From: Heliocidaris tuberculata | Taxonomy: Eukaryota; Echinodermata; Echinoidea; Camarodonta; Echinometridae | Assembly (NCBI GenBank): GCA_025618425.1 | Contig: CM046846.1 | Location: forward strand, 3,208,642 to 3,272,641 | Direction: 5' to 3' | DNA length: 64,000 nucleotides | In this document: piece after piece, positions 25,601-36,900 of the stretch | How positions within the stretch are numbered: position 1 is the first letter of the stretch | How the letters are laid out: each line of letters starts with the position of its first letter | The notes under the pieces: model-generated | What the model saw: only the letters and a program-made list of their open reading frames with translations | Database searches by the model: none | Told to the model about the DNA's origin: nothing | Translations under genes and position numbers: made by a program

Positions 25601-26018
25601 GTAAAAATACAGATAAGTTGTTACTTTTCCTATGACATTGATGTACAAATAACATCAGATTAGCTGTTGTGGGTAAATACAGAACTAATCTGTAAAAATA
25701 CAGATATTTTTTACAGTGTAGGTAAGAGTTTACCCAACAAATATGTTCCCTTACACCTTATTGAGTAAATTTACCCAGCTCTTTTAGAGTTTTCCTTAAT
25801 GGTTGATGACAAAAAAAAATCCAGGCTCATCTTTATTCATTCGATATCGTTCTTATCTGTTATAAACATGTTTAAGTTTAAACCACTTAGGAAATAACCA
25901 GTGAAAACTATGATACTAGCATGGATTATATTACAACAACCTAATTGATTGACCAAATCCTTCCTTTATATTCTCTTTATTACCTCTGTAGATCCTGAAG
26001 ATACACACTATCGTGTGA
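19687..26018 (+). CDS. LAPTM-like four-helix membrane protein A (seven exons)
   Basis: Exons: 19687-19764, 22044-22110, 22801-22919, 23450-23548, 24011-24076, 24983-25123, 25992-26018. Every junction is GT-AG and the phases join to an open 198-residue protein. Exon 1 reads MAIIMKSCCCFETIEKGTVA, like the Cys-rich RCCCCxxRTG start of LAPTM4/Mtp lysosomal transmembrane proteins. Four hydrophobic segments fall at about 21-42, 60-86, 93-120 and 124-153. The tail is acidic then basic (FEPDDSESDIES, DRLRR). The PPxY motifs that recruit Nedd4 ligases in vertebrate LAPTMs are absent. Known members act on late endosome/lysosome membranes in sorting and transport; that role here is inferred. The paralogue at 49008 has the same exon plan. 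Intron 2 carries a MITE. AATAAA at 27582-27587 is the likely polyadenylation signal. Exon structure is firm; the family is fairly sure; the function is open. Confidence 0.87.
22449..22616. mobile_element. Palindromic MITE (TGGGGCCCGTTGCAC family), copy 2, in intron 2
   Basis: The ends and core are the same as at 12048-12196, but a block of about 19 bp (GTTGCGTTTGATTTTCCT) is present twice in tandem, which makes this copy longer. It lies within intron 2 of LAPTM-like gene A. Confidence 0.88.
24390..24593. mobile_element. Small MITE with GAGCCTGATCRGTTA ends, in intron 5
   Basis: GAGCCTGATCAGTTA at the left pairs with TAACCGATCAGGCTC at the right. AGAC flanks both ends (24386-24389, 24594-24597), a possible 4-bp target duplication. 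GTCACGGACGGAC occurs in direct orientation near each end. The element is 204 bp and non-coding. Confidence 0.6.
25415..25800. mobile_element. TTGGGTAAA-repeat MITE interrupted by a CACTGTAAAAAAT MITE, in intron 6
   Basis: The outer parts carry alternating TTGGGTAAA and TTTACCCAA motifs (25415-25532 and 25722-25785). Between them lies an inner element at 25535-25719. It begins ACACTAAAAAAATGTCTGTA and ends ATACAGATATTTTTTACAGTGT, related to the element at 8226-8516. This appears to be one MITE nested in another. Confidence 0.55.
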
Positions 26019-27002
26019 AGTTCGACCTGCCAATCTGGTATGACGTATGCTTGCCTTTTCTAGTAATTCAAAAAAATTTTGATGATGACGACTAAAATAG
26101 CAACGAAAGCAAAGACGATGACGATAACAATGATGCTGATGACGACGATGATATTGACAGTGTTGACAGCGATGATGATTATGATGATGATGATGATGAC
26201 GACGACGATTAAGATGACGACAGCAAAACTATGAAAATGTAAACCGATCTTGGGAAAACAATATACCCATCAATATGAAGGAATTACCGGCATTCTTTTT
26301 TTCTCTTGGCATCATAATAACCTCTTTTCCTTTTTAACTTTCTATGATAGCATCCATTAAAAAAAAATCTTTGTATATATGTTACCATTGTTTTAAATGA
26401 TCATGAAATCAATGCAATATACTGACTGTAAGTTTGGAAATATGCTGGTTCGTATTCTCCAAAAATGTACAGAGAAAATTATATTTTCCTCCTTTTCTCT
26501 CGTTTGTTATTATAAATGTGGTGATTATCATATCAAGTATTTTACACAGGTAGCTCTATTATATATTTGATGTATTGTGTGTGTATGTTGAAGCTTTCCT
26601 TCTTATCCATGCTTGGCAGAGATTTGTATAAGATTACTATTTTGGAGGAGGGCGTAAACTATCCCAGTCTTACTTCCACCTATTATACCATTAAAATAGC
26701 CTTCGTTTATGTGTATGTAATGGCCTGATGTTTCGATCCGAACCTTTGGGTTGAACCGACTGCATGCATGCGTATGACTGGGTTTACTTCATCCAGCATT
26801 CAAACCACAATTTGGCGCCTCGAACGCAGATGTTGTCGCACCCAGTGTTTCCAGCCCTTTATCCAATTATGGTTCAGATTTAAATGTCTTTTGGAGCATA
26901 ATTCGTCTTCTGGCATTGTGAAATCATGAAGGCCTTACATGGTAACAGCCCTACGAAGGGAAAGATTATCTGTGAAAACGCATAAATCTATTTTGGATCT
27001 GG

Positions 27003-27057
<55 letters not shown>

Positions 27058-27600
27058 AAGAAAGAGAGAAAGAGAATATTAATCCGGGTGTGGTCACTGT
27101 CACGTTGTAAATTTCGATTTCAACAAAAGTGAGCCAAGAATTAATAATCATTATTGTCTAGATATATACTTTTTTGTATATATCACATAATCAGGAACAT
27201 AAATATGGAAATCATACATGTTGATATGCAAAGTATCTTTTGAAATATTATATATAAGATGAGACTGCCCTTTCCTTGTGAAGTTTAAATTTGCTTATTG
27301 TATTTGATATCAACTGTTTATCAGTGTGCTTCTTTAAGGGTGATTTGCAGGCCCTGTAAAGTGCCACAATACCTCTGTAACATCTTCAATGTGCTGCCTT
27401 GTAAATGAAAGTTAAATATTTATAAAACACGAGTGCTTATTGGATTATACACATATTTTATTTCAAAAGATTGTACATTATATAAATTTAACAATAGCTG
27501 TGTAAATACGATTTACAGCAATATTAAATGTAAATATGTAAATAGTTTTAAAAAAGCAATATTTGAATTGTGTATATTGTGAATAAAGACAACACCAAAA
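26019..27600 (+). other. Probable 3' UTR of LAPTM-like gene A
   Basis: AT-rich non-coding DNA follows the stop codon. It contains a GATGAC-rich stretch (26085-26220), a (TA)n microsatellite (27007-27051) and a polyadenylation signal AATAAA at 27582-27587. No competing gene is seen. Confidence 0.5.
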
Positions 27601-27716
27601 AAATCCGATATCGATTTCTTGTTACCTGGTCAGAATGATGTTGTGATGATAAAGTGAAGTATATAAACAGCCCTACTTAGTATAGTTGGAAAGTTATTAA
27701 AGGAGAGATGACAATG

Positions 27717-27719
27717 GTT

Positions 27720-27770
<51 letters not shown>

Positions 27771-28580
27771 ATTATTGAAGAAGAAGAAGAAGAAGAAGAA
27801 GAAGAAGAAGAAGAAGAAGAAGAAGAAGAAGAAGAAGAATATGATGATGACGATGATGATGATGATGGTGATTGATGATCATGATCATGATCATGAGATG
27901 ATAATGATGATTGTGATGATGATTATTGAAGAAGAAGAAGAAGAAGAAGAAGAAGAAGAAGAAGAAGAAGAAGGAGAAGATGATCATGAGATGATAAAGA
28001 TGATTGTGATGATGATGATGATTGTGATTATGATGATGAGATGATGATTATGATGATGATGATTGTGATTATGATGAGATGATGATTATGATGATGATTA
28101 TTATTTTTACTGAAAAAGAAGAAGAAGATGATGATGATGATGGTGGTGATGATGATGATGTGATTGATGATGATGATGACGATGATGAAGGTGATTGATG
28201 ATGACGATGATGATGATCATGAGAAGATAATGATGATTGCAATGATGATGATTATTGAAGAAAAAGAAGAAGAAGAAGAAGACGATGATGAATGATGATG
28301 GTGTTTGATGATGATGATCATCATGAGACGATAATGATGATTGTGATGATGATGATGATTATTGAATAATAATAAGATGATGATGGTAATTGTTTATGAT
28401 GAGGATGAAGAAGAGGATGATAATGATATTGATGATGATGGTTATTAATAATAATAGCAATGATAACGATGGTTATTATGATGATGCTAATTATAATGAT
28501 GTCGATGATGATGATGATGGTGGTGGTGATGATGATGATGATGATGACGATGATGATGATAGCCTAATGACGATGACGAC
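27717..28580. repeat. Compound GAT/GAA triplet repeat tract
   Basis: About 860 bp is built almost wholly of GATGAT and GAAGAA runs, with at least four blocks of GAA separated by GAT blocks. The open frames (poly-Lys/Met, poly-Glu, poly-Asp) are repeat artefacts. Confidence 0.95.
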
Positions 28581-28860
28581 GCTGATGAAGAAATTGGTGG
28601 TGGCGGTATTGTCGCTGCCGATGATGTCAGTTATATATGGTGCTCCTGATATGATAAAGAATTATGATGACTATGAACGATGAAGTTTCTGCTTCTCTTG
28701 ACAATGTTATCATGAAATGATGATGACAAACATGACAGAGATTATGAGGAGGATATGAAACTAGTTACTCAACAGGGGCCGTCGATGTCAAACCAGCTCT
28801 ATTACAGGGCAAACAGGTGCGAGTGTTCATCCGCTCGTCGGCTGTTAATCTCTTAAAAAT

Positions 28861-29945
28861 GTTTGTTTGTTTGTTTGTTTTTATTTCAGTAATCAATGAC
28901 ATAAATAATATACATAATAATTATAAATCATGATTTACATACGGCGGATAGCCCATAACAAAATACGGCTGTTCTTCCATGGGGTCCTCGATAACAATGA
29001 TATGTACAAATATTACAATTCTTGGAAAAAAAGACTTACAAAGTCTTCTTGAATACATACAATTATATTGTACAAAACGAAACAAAACAAAAACAATGTA
29101 TTGAATATGCATGATATCATTTAAAAATACAATCCTTTTATTATATTTTATTATATTTGCAGTACATATTCAATATTTTATAAGGGAGAGAGAACCATAC
29201 AATCCCTATAAACAAAACAAAACAAAACAAAACAAATAGAAGGAAAGAGAGAGATGAAAGCTTCCTTGTGTACAGTTCTATACTTTGAAATAATGTTGTA
29301 AATTGGATTTAAAAGTTTGGATTGTAAAAGTACGGATATTTGATGGCAATTTGTTGTATAATGAAGCTCCTCTCTAGTAGAATGTTCTTTTACAGTTATT
29401 GGCTCTCGGTTTTGGGAGACTGAGGTTACCTATAGAACGAAGAAAATACATGTCTGGTTTAATAGGAATAGGGTGTTTTATATATAAAGGTACAAGATCA
29501 TTTAAAATTTTGAACATCATAATATGCATATGTTCTTCTTGACGGACACTCAATTTCTTCCATTTTAAAATGTCATGAATATGAGAAGTAGAGGTATGGG
29601 AACATGGATTTATCTATTATGATTCTACCTGCTCTGTTCTGACGTTTTTGTAACAAATCTAAATATCTCTTAGGGGCAGACTGCCAAATTATACCTGCGT
29701 AGTCAAAATGGGGAAGAATAATAGAAGAATATACAATTTTTAAAATAGATTCATTAACAAAATACCTCAGTCTTCCAAGAAAACCTATCATTTTGCCTAT
29801 TTTTGAGCACATTTTTTTCAACTTGGTTATTCCATTTAAGCTCTTTATCAATAAAAACACCAAGATATTTGACAGTGTCTACATTCTGAATTTTTGTATC
29901 ATGAATGGTGTTTGGAAGTCACATGCTTTCATAATATAGGTACAC
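28861..29945 (-). mobile_element. LINE fragment (CR1/L2-like reverse transcriptase C-terminus)
   Basis: Read on the minus strand, successive frames give VDTVKYLGVFIDKELKWNNQ, then LRYFVNESILKIVYSSIILP ... FDYAGIIWQSAPK (29573-29863), then LKWKKLSVRQEEHMHIMMFK ... LPSNIRTFTIQTFKSNLQHY ending at 29278. These match the thumb and C-terminal part of non-LTR reverse transcriptases. Frameshifts near 29817 and 29590 and an internal TAG near 29374 show it is dead. The 3' end has an AAAC repeat (28861-28880 on the plus strand as GTTT). No target duplication was found. Confidence 0.8.
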
Positions 29946-30224
29946 ATAATGCTGTTCAAGCTTGGACGCCCGTTGGCAGAGGCTAGCGACAGGATCGCTA
30001 GCGGATGACAGACGCAGCTATTATATCTAACGACTAATATCAGCTACGCCTTCTCTATTTCTTTTACCCTCACCCCATGATGACTGCCACCCCAAGCTAG
30101 CCCATTAGGTATCTGCTAGGAGCCACCCCCCCCCCCCTCCTCCTCGTTTCCCACGATGCAGAACCTATGACCCAAATATGATACTGTACTGTATACGATT
30201 TTGCACCGTTCACATGCATGTATT
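29946..30224. other. Intergenic DNA
   Basis: No gene or identifiable repeat was found. A C run lies near 30127-30137. Confidence 0.3.
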
Positions 30225-30385
30225 TAGGGCAATGGCATAAACTGTCCAAAACTATTCTCACGGGTACCCATTATCTCCTGGGTAAGAGTGGCAATGTACT
30301 TGCCAAAGTGCCGCTGCGGGGTTAGAACCGCGAACCATGTGATCCACAGTCGGTGACGAATCCACTAGACCACGACAATTAATTA
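30225..30385 (-). mobile_element. tRNA-derived SINE
   Basis: On the minus strand an A-box-like TGGTCTAGTGGATT (30359-30372) is followed by a B-box-like GGTTCGCGGTTCTAACC (30320-30336). A non-tRNA body then reads CACTTTGGCAAG ... TAATGGGTACCCG. The order and spacing match the internal polymerase III promoter of tRNA-derived SINEs. The body resembles the SINE at 59186-59475. Confidence 0.75.
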
Positions 30386-31412
30386 CTATTAAGTTCCTCT
30401 TTCCCCGTCCCGCCCCCCCCCCCCCCCCGAAAAAAAAAAAGGAACGAAATATTCCTGATAAGCGAGGCTCTGGGATAAATAATAACATTAATATTGATTT
30501 TGATTTACATTCAGAACCCGGGCAGAATTGCACATGTACCGATATGTGACTTATCACAGGTAGATCACAGGCAACTTTACGATTGTCAGAAGAGATTGTA
30601 TATAATCATATCCAAGGGGCGCACTGCTTTGGGGCCATAGATATCCTATTCAAGAAGAGTATGTTTGGGGCAGAAAAATACCACGATTTTATATTATTGC
30701 ATCTTTAACAATTGCAGTACGGGTCAGAGGGTATTCTGTGACTATGATCGAAACTCGTTGAAGATACAGAGCCATCCTCATGCACACGGATACGTAGCCT
30801 ATGTCCTTGGGCTAGACATTAATCTACATTTGCCACTAAATGCATGGTACCGGGTAGGAATTTATTAATTGAATGATGCTTTCAGGGGCTTAGGGAAGCT
30901 GGGCGCTAAAGTCAGGGTAATGATAGTAGGATGGGGGGGGGGGGGGGGGGGGGGGTGGTCGTGTATGCGGACACTTAAAAAATTAACCGGTCATCATTTT
31001 GCCGCTGAATTTTACGAAAAGTATGCATCGAGTTACACAAACATCAGCGAATATTTGCAATTCATACAATTGCCAACCTATCCTGTTAAAGATTTTTGAC
31101 AATATGCATAAAAAGTTGTTGAGTTTACGATTTTAGAGTGACCTGTCCGGATAAACTACCTGTCCGGAAACACAACCTCTGGGTATAACTTTAGGCGCCT
31201 TGAGCATCCCCTTGGATGCCGGATGGATACGTGCGCGATATAAATGTAGCTAAAATATTATGATTAATAATATTGTGGAGGCTCAGCTTAGCTCTGTCGA
31301 TATATCCAGAAGCTAATTTTAGAGTGCGCCATCTACTGATAAAGTTTGACAACGATTGATTGTTGATTATGCAATAAACAAACTTCTGCTCCATATATCC
31401 CAGATCCTTACC
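30386..31412. other. Intergenic DNA with a retroelement 3'-end remnant
   Basis: There are homopolymers at 30412-30440 and a G run at 30935-30955. The segment at about 31186-31275 reads GGCGCCTTGAGCATCCCC ... GCGCGATATAAATG followed by ATTATGATTAATAAT. That is the common 3' end of invertebrate CR1-related retroelements and their SINEs. No gene is seen. Confidence 0.45.
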
Positions 31413-31944
31413 TCAAGCCCCAGTCACACAGTCGCTTACGTTGAGTTACGTCCGCCGCGGATGGATACGAATAAGTGGACGCAGCATGGACGCAGGCATC
31501 CGCAGGGACGTAAGTAGACGTAACTGTCCTTAACTGATCCGTAGTGAAACGCAAAGTTACGGCGCCAAGCCTGCGAAATGTTGAAATTTTCAAAATTTCG
31601 CAGAGAGCCGCCACGGATGCAGACTTACACAAGTAATCGTAACTAAACGTAACTATCCGTAAGTGGATGTAACGATCCGTAGCTTGGACGCAGACCATCC
31701 GGGGAAATTTTAACCTCCCTTCCATTTGCGTTCATTTGCGTCCACCGTAAGTATTCGCAATTATCCGCAAGTAAACGTATTAAAACACTTACGTCCGCTT
31801 ACGGGCAGTTACGGATGCTGCGGACGATTGCGTCCTTCGACGCATGGGAGCCCCCAACCATCTGTCCTGTCTCGCACCCGGTTGGGCTTCTATAAATGCA
31901 TTAGCCTCCCTCAGCATCCCACGCGTTCCCTTCTGACTGTCGCC

Positions 31945-33469
31945 ATGGACAGTCATGAATTGGTGAGGATCTACTTGGCACTGCAGGTTCTAGAAGACGT
32001 TGAATTGAGAGCAGCCTACCTGGTGGCACGGTACCTGGACGTGGCGAACGGTCGGGAACCTCGGACGGTGTGGCTTCGGAACTGGCTCATTCTGCGACCG
32101 GAGCATGGTGCCTATGGTCAACTGCTGGACATGTTGAGGCGTGAAGATGTCGTGTCCTTCAAGAACTTTCTTCGCGTGTGTCCAGAACTCTTTGCCGAGA
32201 TGCTCGACCGTCTCTCTCCGCGTCTGCGCAAGTATGACACCTGGTGGCGGAAGTCATTAGAGGTTGGACTCAAGCTTGCCATCACCTTGCGCTACGTAGC
32301 CACCGGGGACTCCTACCATTCCCTCATGTACATGTTCTACGTTCCGCACAACAGTATCTCTATCCTTGTGCGAGAAGTGTGTACAGCCATATGCGAGGGG
32401 TATGGTGATGAAACCATCTTGAACTCCACAACCCCAGAGGAGTGGAAGGAGATAGCCAACCGCTTCGGTACACGGTGGAATTTCCACAACACATTTGGTG
32501 CCCTTTATGGCATCAGGTGTTCCCCCAACAGTGGATCAGAATTTTTCAACTACAAGGGATTTTTCTCTGTAGCTTTACTGGCCTTAGTGGACGCCGATTA
32601 CAGGTGGGCTATGGGCTATTCCACGATAACACAATGAAGCTTTGAATAGATATATATTTTCACATTCATATCACAAATTACTATTATTTAAATGTTTAAA
32701 ACTTAAAAATGTTATTATTCTATTACAATATAGACTTGTAGATTCATCATGAAATCCTTGTATTTGTTTGTTACAAATAAAAGATTATTTTCTATGAAGA
32801 TTTGATATGACCAACTTGATTTGAAAATTCTGAAAATTGTATGGTCATGCCCACTTTATCTTGAAATTTTATGTTTCATTAACTGGTTAACTACTTATAA
32901 TGGAAAAATTGCAACTTCAAACAGGAGCTCTTAGAATATGCGCAGTAGAGTATATCTTATATAGGAACTGCGCTATATAAATTGACATTATTTTTATTAT
33001 TACCCAGGTTCCGATGGGTGGACATTGGTGCCCCAGGTTCCGCCTCCGATGCCCAGATTTGGAACCGGTCCAGCCTGAAGGAAGCCATGGATGATGAGAA
33101 CCTTGGTCTGCCCGAGCCACGTGTGGTTGAAAATGCCTTTGGCATTTTGGCGAGCCGTTTCCGCTGTGTACTGACACAGATGCTCCAGAAGCCGGAGACG
33201 GTCATACCATTGTGATGGCATGCATCATTCTCCACAACATCTTGAGGCAGCGTATTCCCGGGGAACAGAACCAGCTACTTGACCGTGAGGACGCTCAGCG
33301 TAATATGATCCCGGGGGAATGGAGACGGGACACCAACATGCAGGACATGGAACAGAGACTCGTGGGCAACCACACCACCCGTGTTGCCAAGCTGCAGCAC
33401 ATGTACCTAAAGGAATACTATAACACAGTCGGGGCGGTGGAGTGGCAGGACCGCATGGTCGAGTTATGA
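31945..33469 (+). pseudogene. Harbinger transposase (HARBI1/DDE_Tnp_4 family), two exons, inactivated
   Basis: Exon 1 runs 31945-32603 and exon 2 starts at 33008. The GT-AG intron 32604-33007 joins LVDADY-R to FRWVDIGAPGSASDAQIW, exactly the conserved Harbinger segment. The start is Met1 in GTCGCCATGG, after the terminal repeat region; the frame open upstream of it is not expected to be coding. Several lesions are visible. The first catalytic Asp of the GALDGxH motif is Tyr188 (32506-32508) and the motif is shortened. About 50 residues that normally lie between LGLPEP and VVENAFGILASRF, including the stretch before the final acidic residue, are missing. A frameshift near 33203 leads to a stop at 33213-33215, while the remaining MACIILHNILRQ tail continues in another frame to 33469. 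The protein would normally cut and paste the surrounding element; this copy cannot be active. Confidence 0.88.
32900..33002 (+). repeat. Retroelement 3'-end remnant inside the transposase intron
   Basis: GAACTGCGCTATATAAATTG followed by an ATT-rich tail (32965-33002) is the typical end of CR1-related retroelements and SINEs. It abuts the CCCAG splice acceptor at 33003-33007. Confidence 0.5.
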
Positions 33470-35510
33470 AATTCCCTTCCCAACGGTCATTTCAAGTGGC
33501 ACCCACATATATATGACATCGGATGGCTCTTGACGCTGATCTTATGTTGTCATTCTTTTTTCAAATGTCAACATTTCGAAAGAAAAAGCTCAGAATTTTG
33601 TTACGGTGGTGGGGTGACAGCATAGTATTTACTTTTCTGGTCGTGGGAGCCTGTGGGAGAGTAAAAACTTGTATAAAATTGGAAAACAAAAAGTATAGTT
33701 TCAGGCATTTACACTTCTATGAAGTGTTAAATACATTTTATATATATTTGCGTTTGGGGGGGGGGGGCAGCATTCTAAAGTCCGAAAAAAAATCTTTATA
33801 TGGAAATTTATTGAAGCCAAGGTATAGTTTTGGTAATCTGTAAAAAATATTATATATCCCTAATTGGTTTTATTCATAGAATTTTATGAGCTCTAACAGG
33901 TTTGTGAATTATTTTCTCCAAAACCATCAATTTCGGGGAATAATCGCAAATATGTAGTATCTTGGGATGCCCCCGAGATTTTTACCGTAGGATTGTGTAC
34001 AGAGCTCCATCTAGTGGCTATTCATTGATAACTCAAAATTTGTCATTAACAGTAACTTTAGGTGTGTTTAAATTTATTTCCCGGTGTCTGGAGTGAGTAT
34101 GCTCCATTTTTCAAAAGATTGATAAAAACTTCCTCAATCATACCAAAACTATACTGGGGCTTTGACAGTTTTCTGGACATAACTCGATCAATCAGAAATA
34201 TCGATGCTCAATTATGGCGTAAACAGTGGTTTGTCTATTCCATGCTCTTAATTATACCTTGTTACTTTTTTGCTTGAATTGCCTATCTACTCTGTATTAT
34301 ATTTTGGTACATTTATGTTATATGTGTTTTGTACATTTATGATGTATGTTCATATTTGATTTGAATAAATAAAATTCAAAATTCAAGTTCAAACTTATTT
34401 CTTTTATTGCTGAAAGACAAATTAAAGGGAAACGAAAATCTTCACAACAATATTATATAATTTAAGTTTTCCAAATCTACAAAACAAGACAGTCTGATAT
34501 GTAATATCCTCGCTCCTAATAAAACTACTGTTTGAATGTTTTTTTTTTAAATTTTCTTAGGGTGGGGGCACTCCAAAATCCAGGAAGTTTTTATGAACCC
34601 CGCTTTTTCAAGGGAGTTGGGGGTGAATTCCAAAAGTCCAAAAGTTTTACTTCTAGAAAAGGAGCAATATCAACTAACAATACTCATATCATAATAAGAT
34701 ACTCCTTATTTGTACAACTTTTAAAAGAAAGAAAATGAAAATCCTTCATACTATTTTCAGATGGTCACAGTCTACATAATAAAACTTTCTCATCTGTTAA
34801 ATCAATGTTCCTCGTGTAGCAATCCGATATACAATAACTTTGCATAGAATGAAACAGTTTGATCTTTAATATCTTTGGTCCTTATGAAGCAGTCTGATCG
34901 GTTTTGTTGTTGTTCATAATTATTCGTAACAATCCGTAACTATCCGTAATTATCCGTAAATATCCGCAACTCTCCGCAGGTGTTCAAAAGTATCCGGAAG
35001 TTTACGCAAGTCGAAAGAACAAATAACGTGTTAATTCGTAAGATTATCCACGAGTGTACGCAAGTATCCGCATCTGGTCGTATCTATCCGTATCGCCCGT
35101 ATCTTTTCCCGCATATTTTGTAATTTTTTTGGTGACGTGACGGGAAGGGATCCGTGGGAGTCCGCAGAAAAAAATGACTTTTTGGACGCAACGCCGGACG
35201 CAGAGCAATATGTGACTGGGGCATCAGAGTTAGTACTTATACCGTGCCGTACGGTACTTGGAAATATTTTATTCACATATCACTTTTCTCAGAACGTACG
35301 GTACAACGAATTCAAAGTACCAGTACCGTAGGTCAAACGTGTACGATACGATAAACCCAAATTTCCAATAATGTTGGGCACGCTTGCTTGGCTAGAAGAG
35401 ATCAAATGCGGGGAATTTATACAACGCACATGACGCAACGACAACGTATTCGTCGTTGACCAGTGTCAAAGACTCTTAATAGTATCAAGACAGATTACTC
35501 TCACCTACTT

Positions 35511-36900
35511 CCGTAGTACATTTGGCAGGCGTAAATTGCTGTGTTAAAAAGACTCGGGGGAAAATACGTTCGCCATAGGTATAACACGTGAAAAGATGTC
35601 ACACTTTTTCTTGATATTCCATATCTTACTCTATCCTTTTCAAGTCTGATTTTTGCACGAGAGAAAGGATGGATAGTTAAAAAAAACATTTCTTGAACCT
35701 TTATTGTCAATAAATGCCACTATATGAATCCCCGGGATCATGCCTGCTTTTTGACAGAGTCATCTGCCATAGGGTTAACACGTGAAAACATGTATTTTAA
35801 GAATGATTATAGTTCCCCTAGTATTACCTTGAATTTATTGTAAATTTGGCTTACATGTAATTTGAGACTCTGAAAAAGCTTAAGCTCAAAAAGTGGAGGA
35901 GACCCCGCATGAATAAACGGGAATATGCATGCTTTTGGCCTTACAGCTGCCATAGGTTAACACATAGAAATAGGCATTTTGAAATTATTTAAATTTCCAT
36001 AATATTTATTTGAAATTATGAAAAATGTGATTTACATGAAATTTAAATCTCTGAAAAGGTATAATTAAGGATCGATGAGTCCAATAGACCCCGCATAAAT
36101 AAACGGGAATATGCATGCTTTTGACCAAAAAAAAAAGTCTCGCCTGCCATAGGTTTACACGCGAAAACAAGGAATTTTAGGATGAATATAATTCCCACAG
36201 TTTTTATTTGAAAAAACAAAAAATGTGATTTAAATGAAATTTTAAGCTCTGAAAAAGGTATAACTAAGGTTCGATGAGTCCAATAGACTCCGCATATATA
36301 AACAGGAATATGCATGCTTTTGACAAAAAAAGTCTCGGCTGCCATAGGTTTACACGCGAAAACAAGGAATATTAGGATGATTATAATTCCCTTTCTTTTT
36401 ATTTGAAATATAAGAAATGTGATTTACATGAAATTTAAAGCGCTGAAAAGGTATGATTAAGGCTCGATGAGTCTAATAGACCCCGCATAAATAAACGGGA
36501 ATATGCATACTTTTGGCCTTCCAGCTGCCATAGGTTAACACATGAAAACAGGGATTTTGAAATGAGTTTAATTCCCCTAGTATTTATTTCAAATTATGAG
36601 AAATGTGATTTACTTGAAATTTAAAGCTCTGAAAAGGTATTATTAAAGCTCGATGAGTCCAATAGACCCCGCATGAATAAACGGGAATATGCATGTTTTT
36701 GGCCTTCTAGCTGCCATATAGGTTAACACATGAAAACAGGGATTTTGAAATGATTTTAATTCATCTAGTATATATTTGAAATTATGAAAAATGTGATTTA
36801 CATGAAATTGAAAGCTCTGAAAAGGTATATTTAAGGCTCGATAAGTCTAGACTACGCATAAATAAACGGGAATATGCATGCTTTTGACCAAAAAAAAAAA
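35511..36900. repeat. Tandem repeat, roughly 190-bp unit, about seven copies
   Basis: Each unit contains CTGCCATAGGTTAACAC, GTGATTTACATGAAATTTAA and CCCCGCATAAATAAACGGGA then ATATGCATGC. The CCATAGG motif recurs near 35573, 35769, 35951, 36152, 36343, 36528 and 36714. Divergence is highest in the first units. Frames through it are not coding. Confidence 0.9.

Larger units (their letters stand above)
31416..35223 (+). mobile_element. PIF/Harbinger-type DNA transposon, nearly full length but decayed
   Basis: The ends AGCCCCAGTCACA (31416-31428) and TGTGACTGGGGCA (35211-35223) are inverted with one terminal mismatch. TCA flanks both sides (31413-31415 and 35224-35226), the 3-bp target duplication expected of PIF/Harbinger. 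Both ends carry dense subterminal repeats of TCCGTAA/CGTAACT type (31430-31850 and 34915-35180), plausible transposase-binding sites. The transposase gene lies inside in the forward direction. The second Harbinger gene (a Myb/SANT-like DNA-binding protein) was not found. Confidence 0.85.

Noticed and set aside
30258..30385. Functional tRNA gene on the minus strand
   Set aside because: A- and B-box-like blocks are present, but the acceptor stem does not pair and the sequence continues into a SINE body.
31726..31944. Upstream part of the 303-residue frame as N-terminus of the transposase
   Set aside because: It is composed of the subterminal repeats of the transposon. The Met at 31945 has a good initiation context and starts the family-like sequence.
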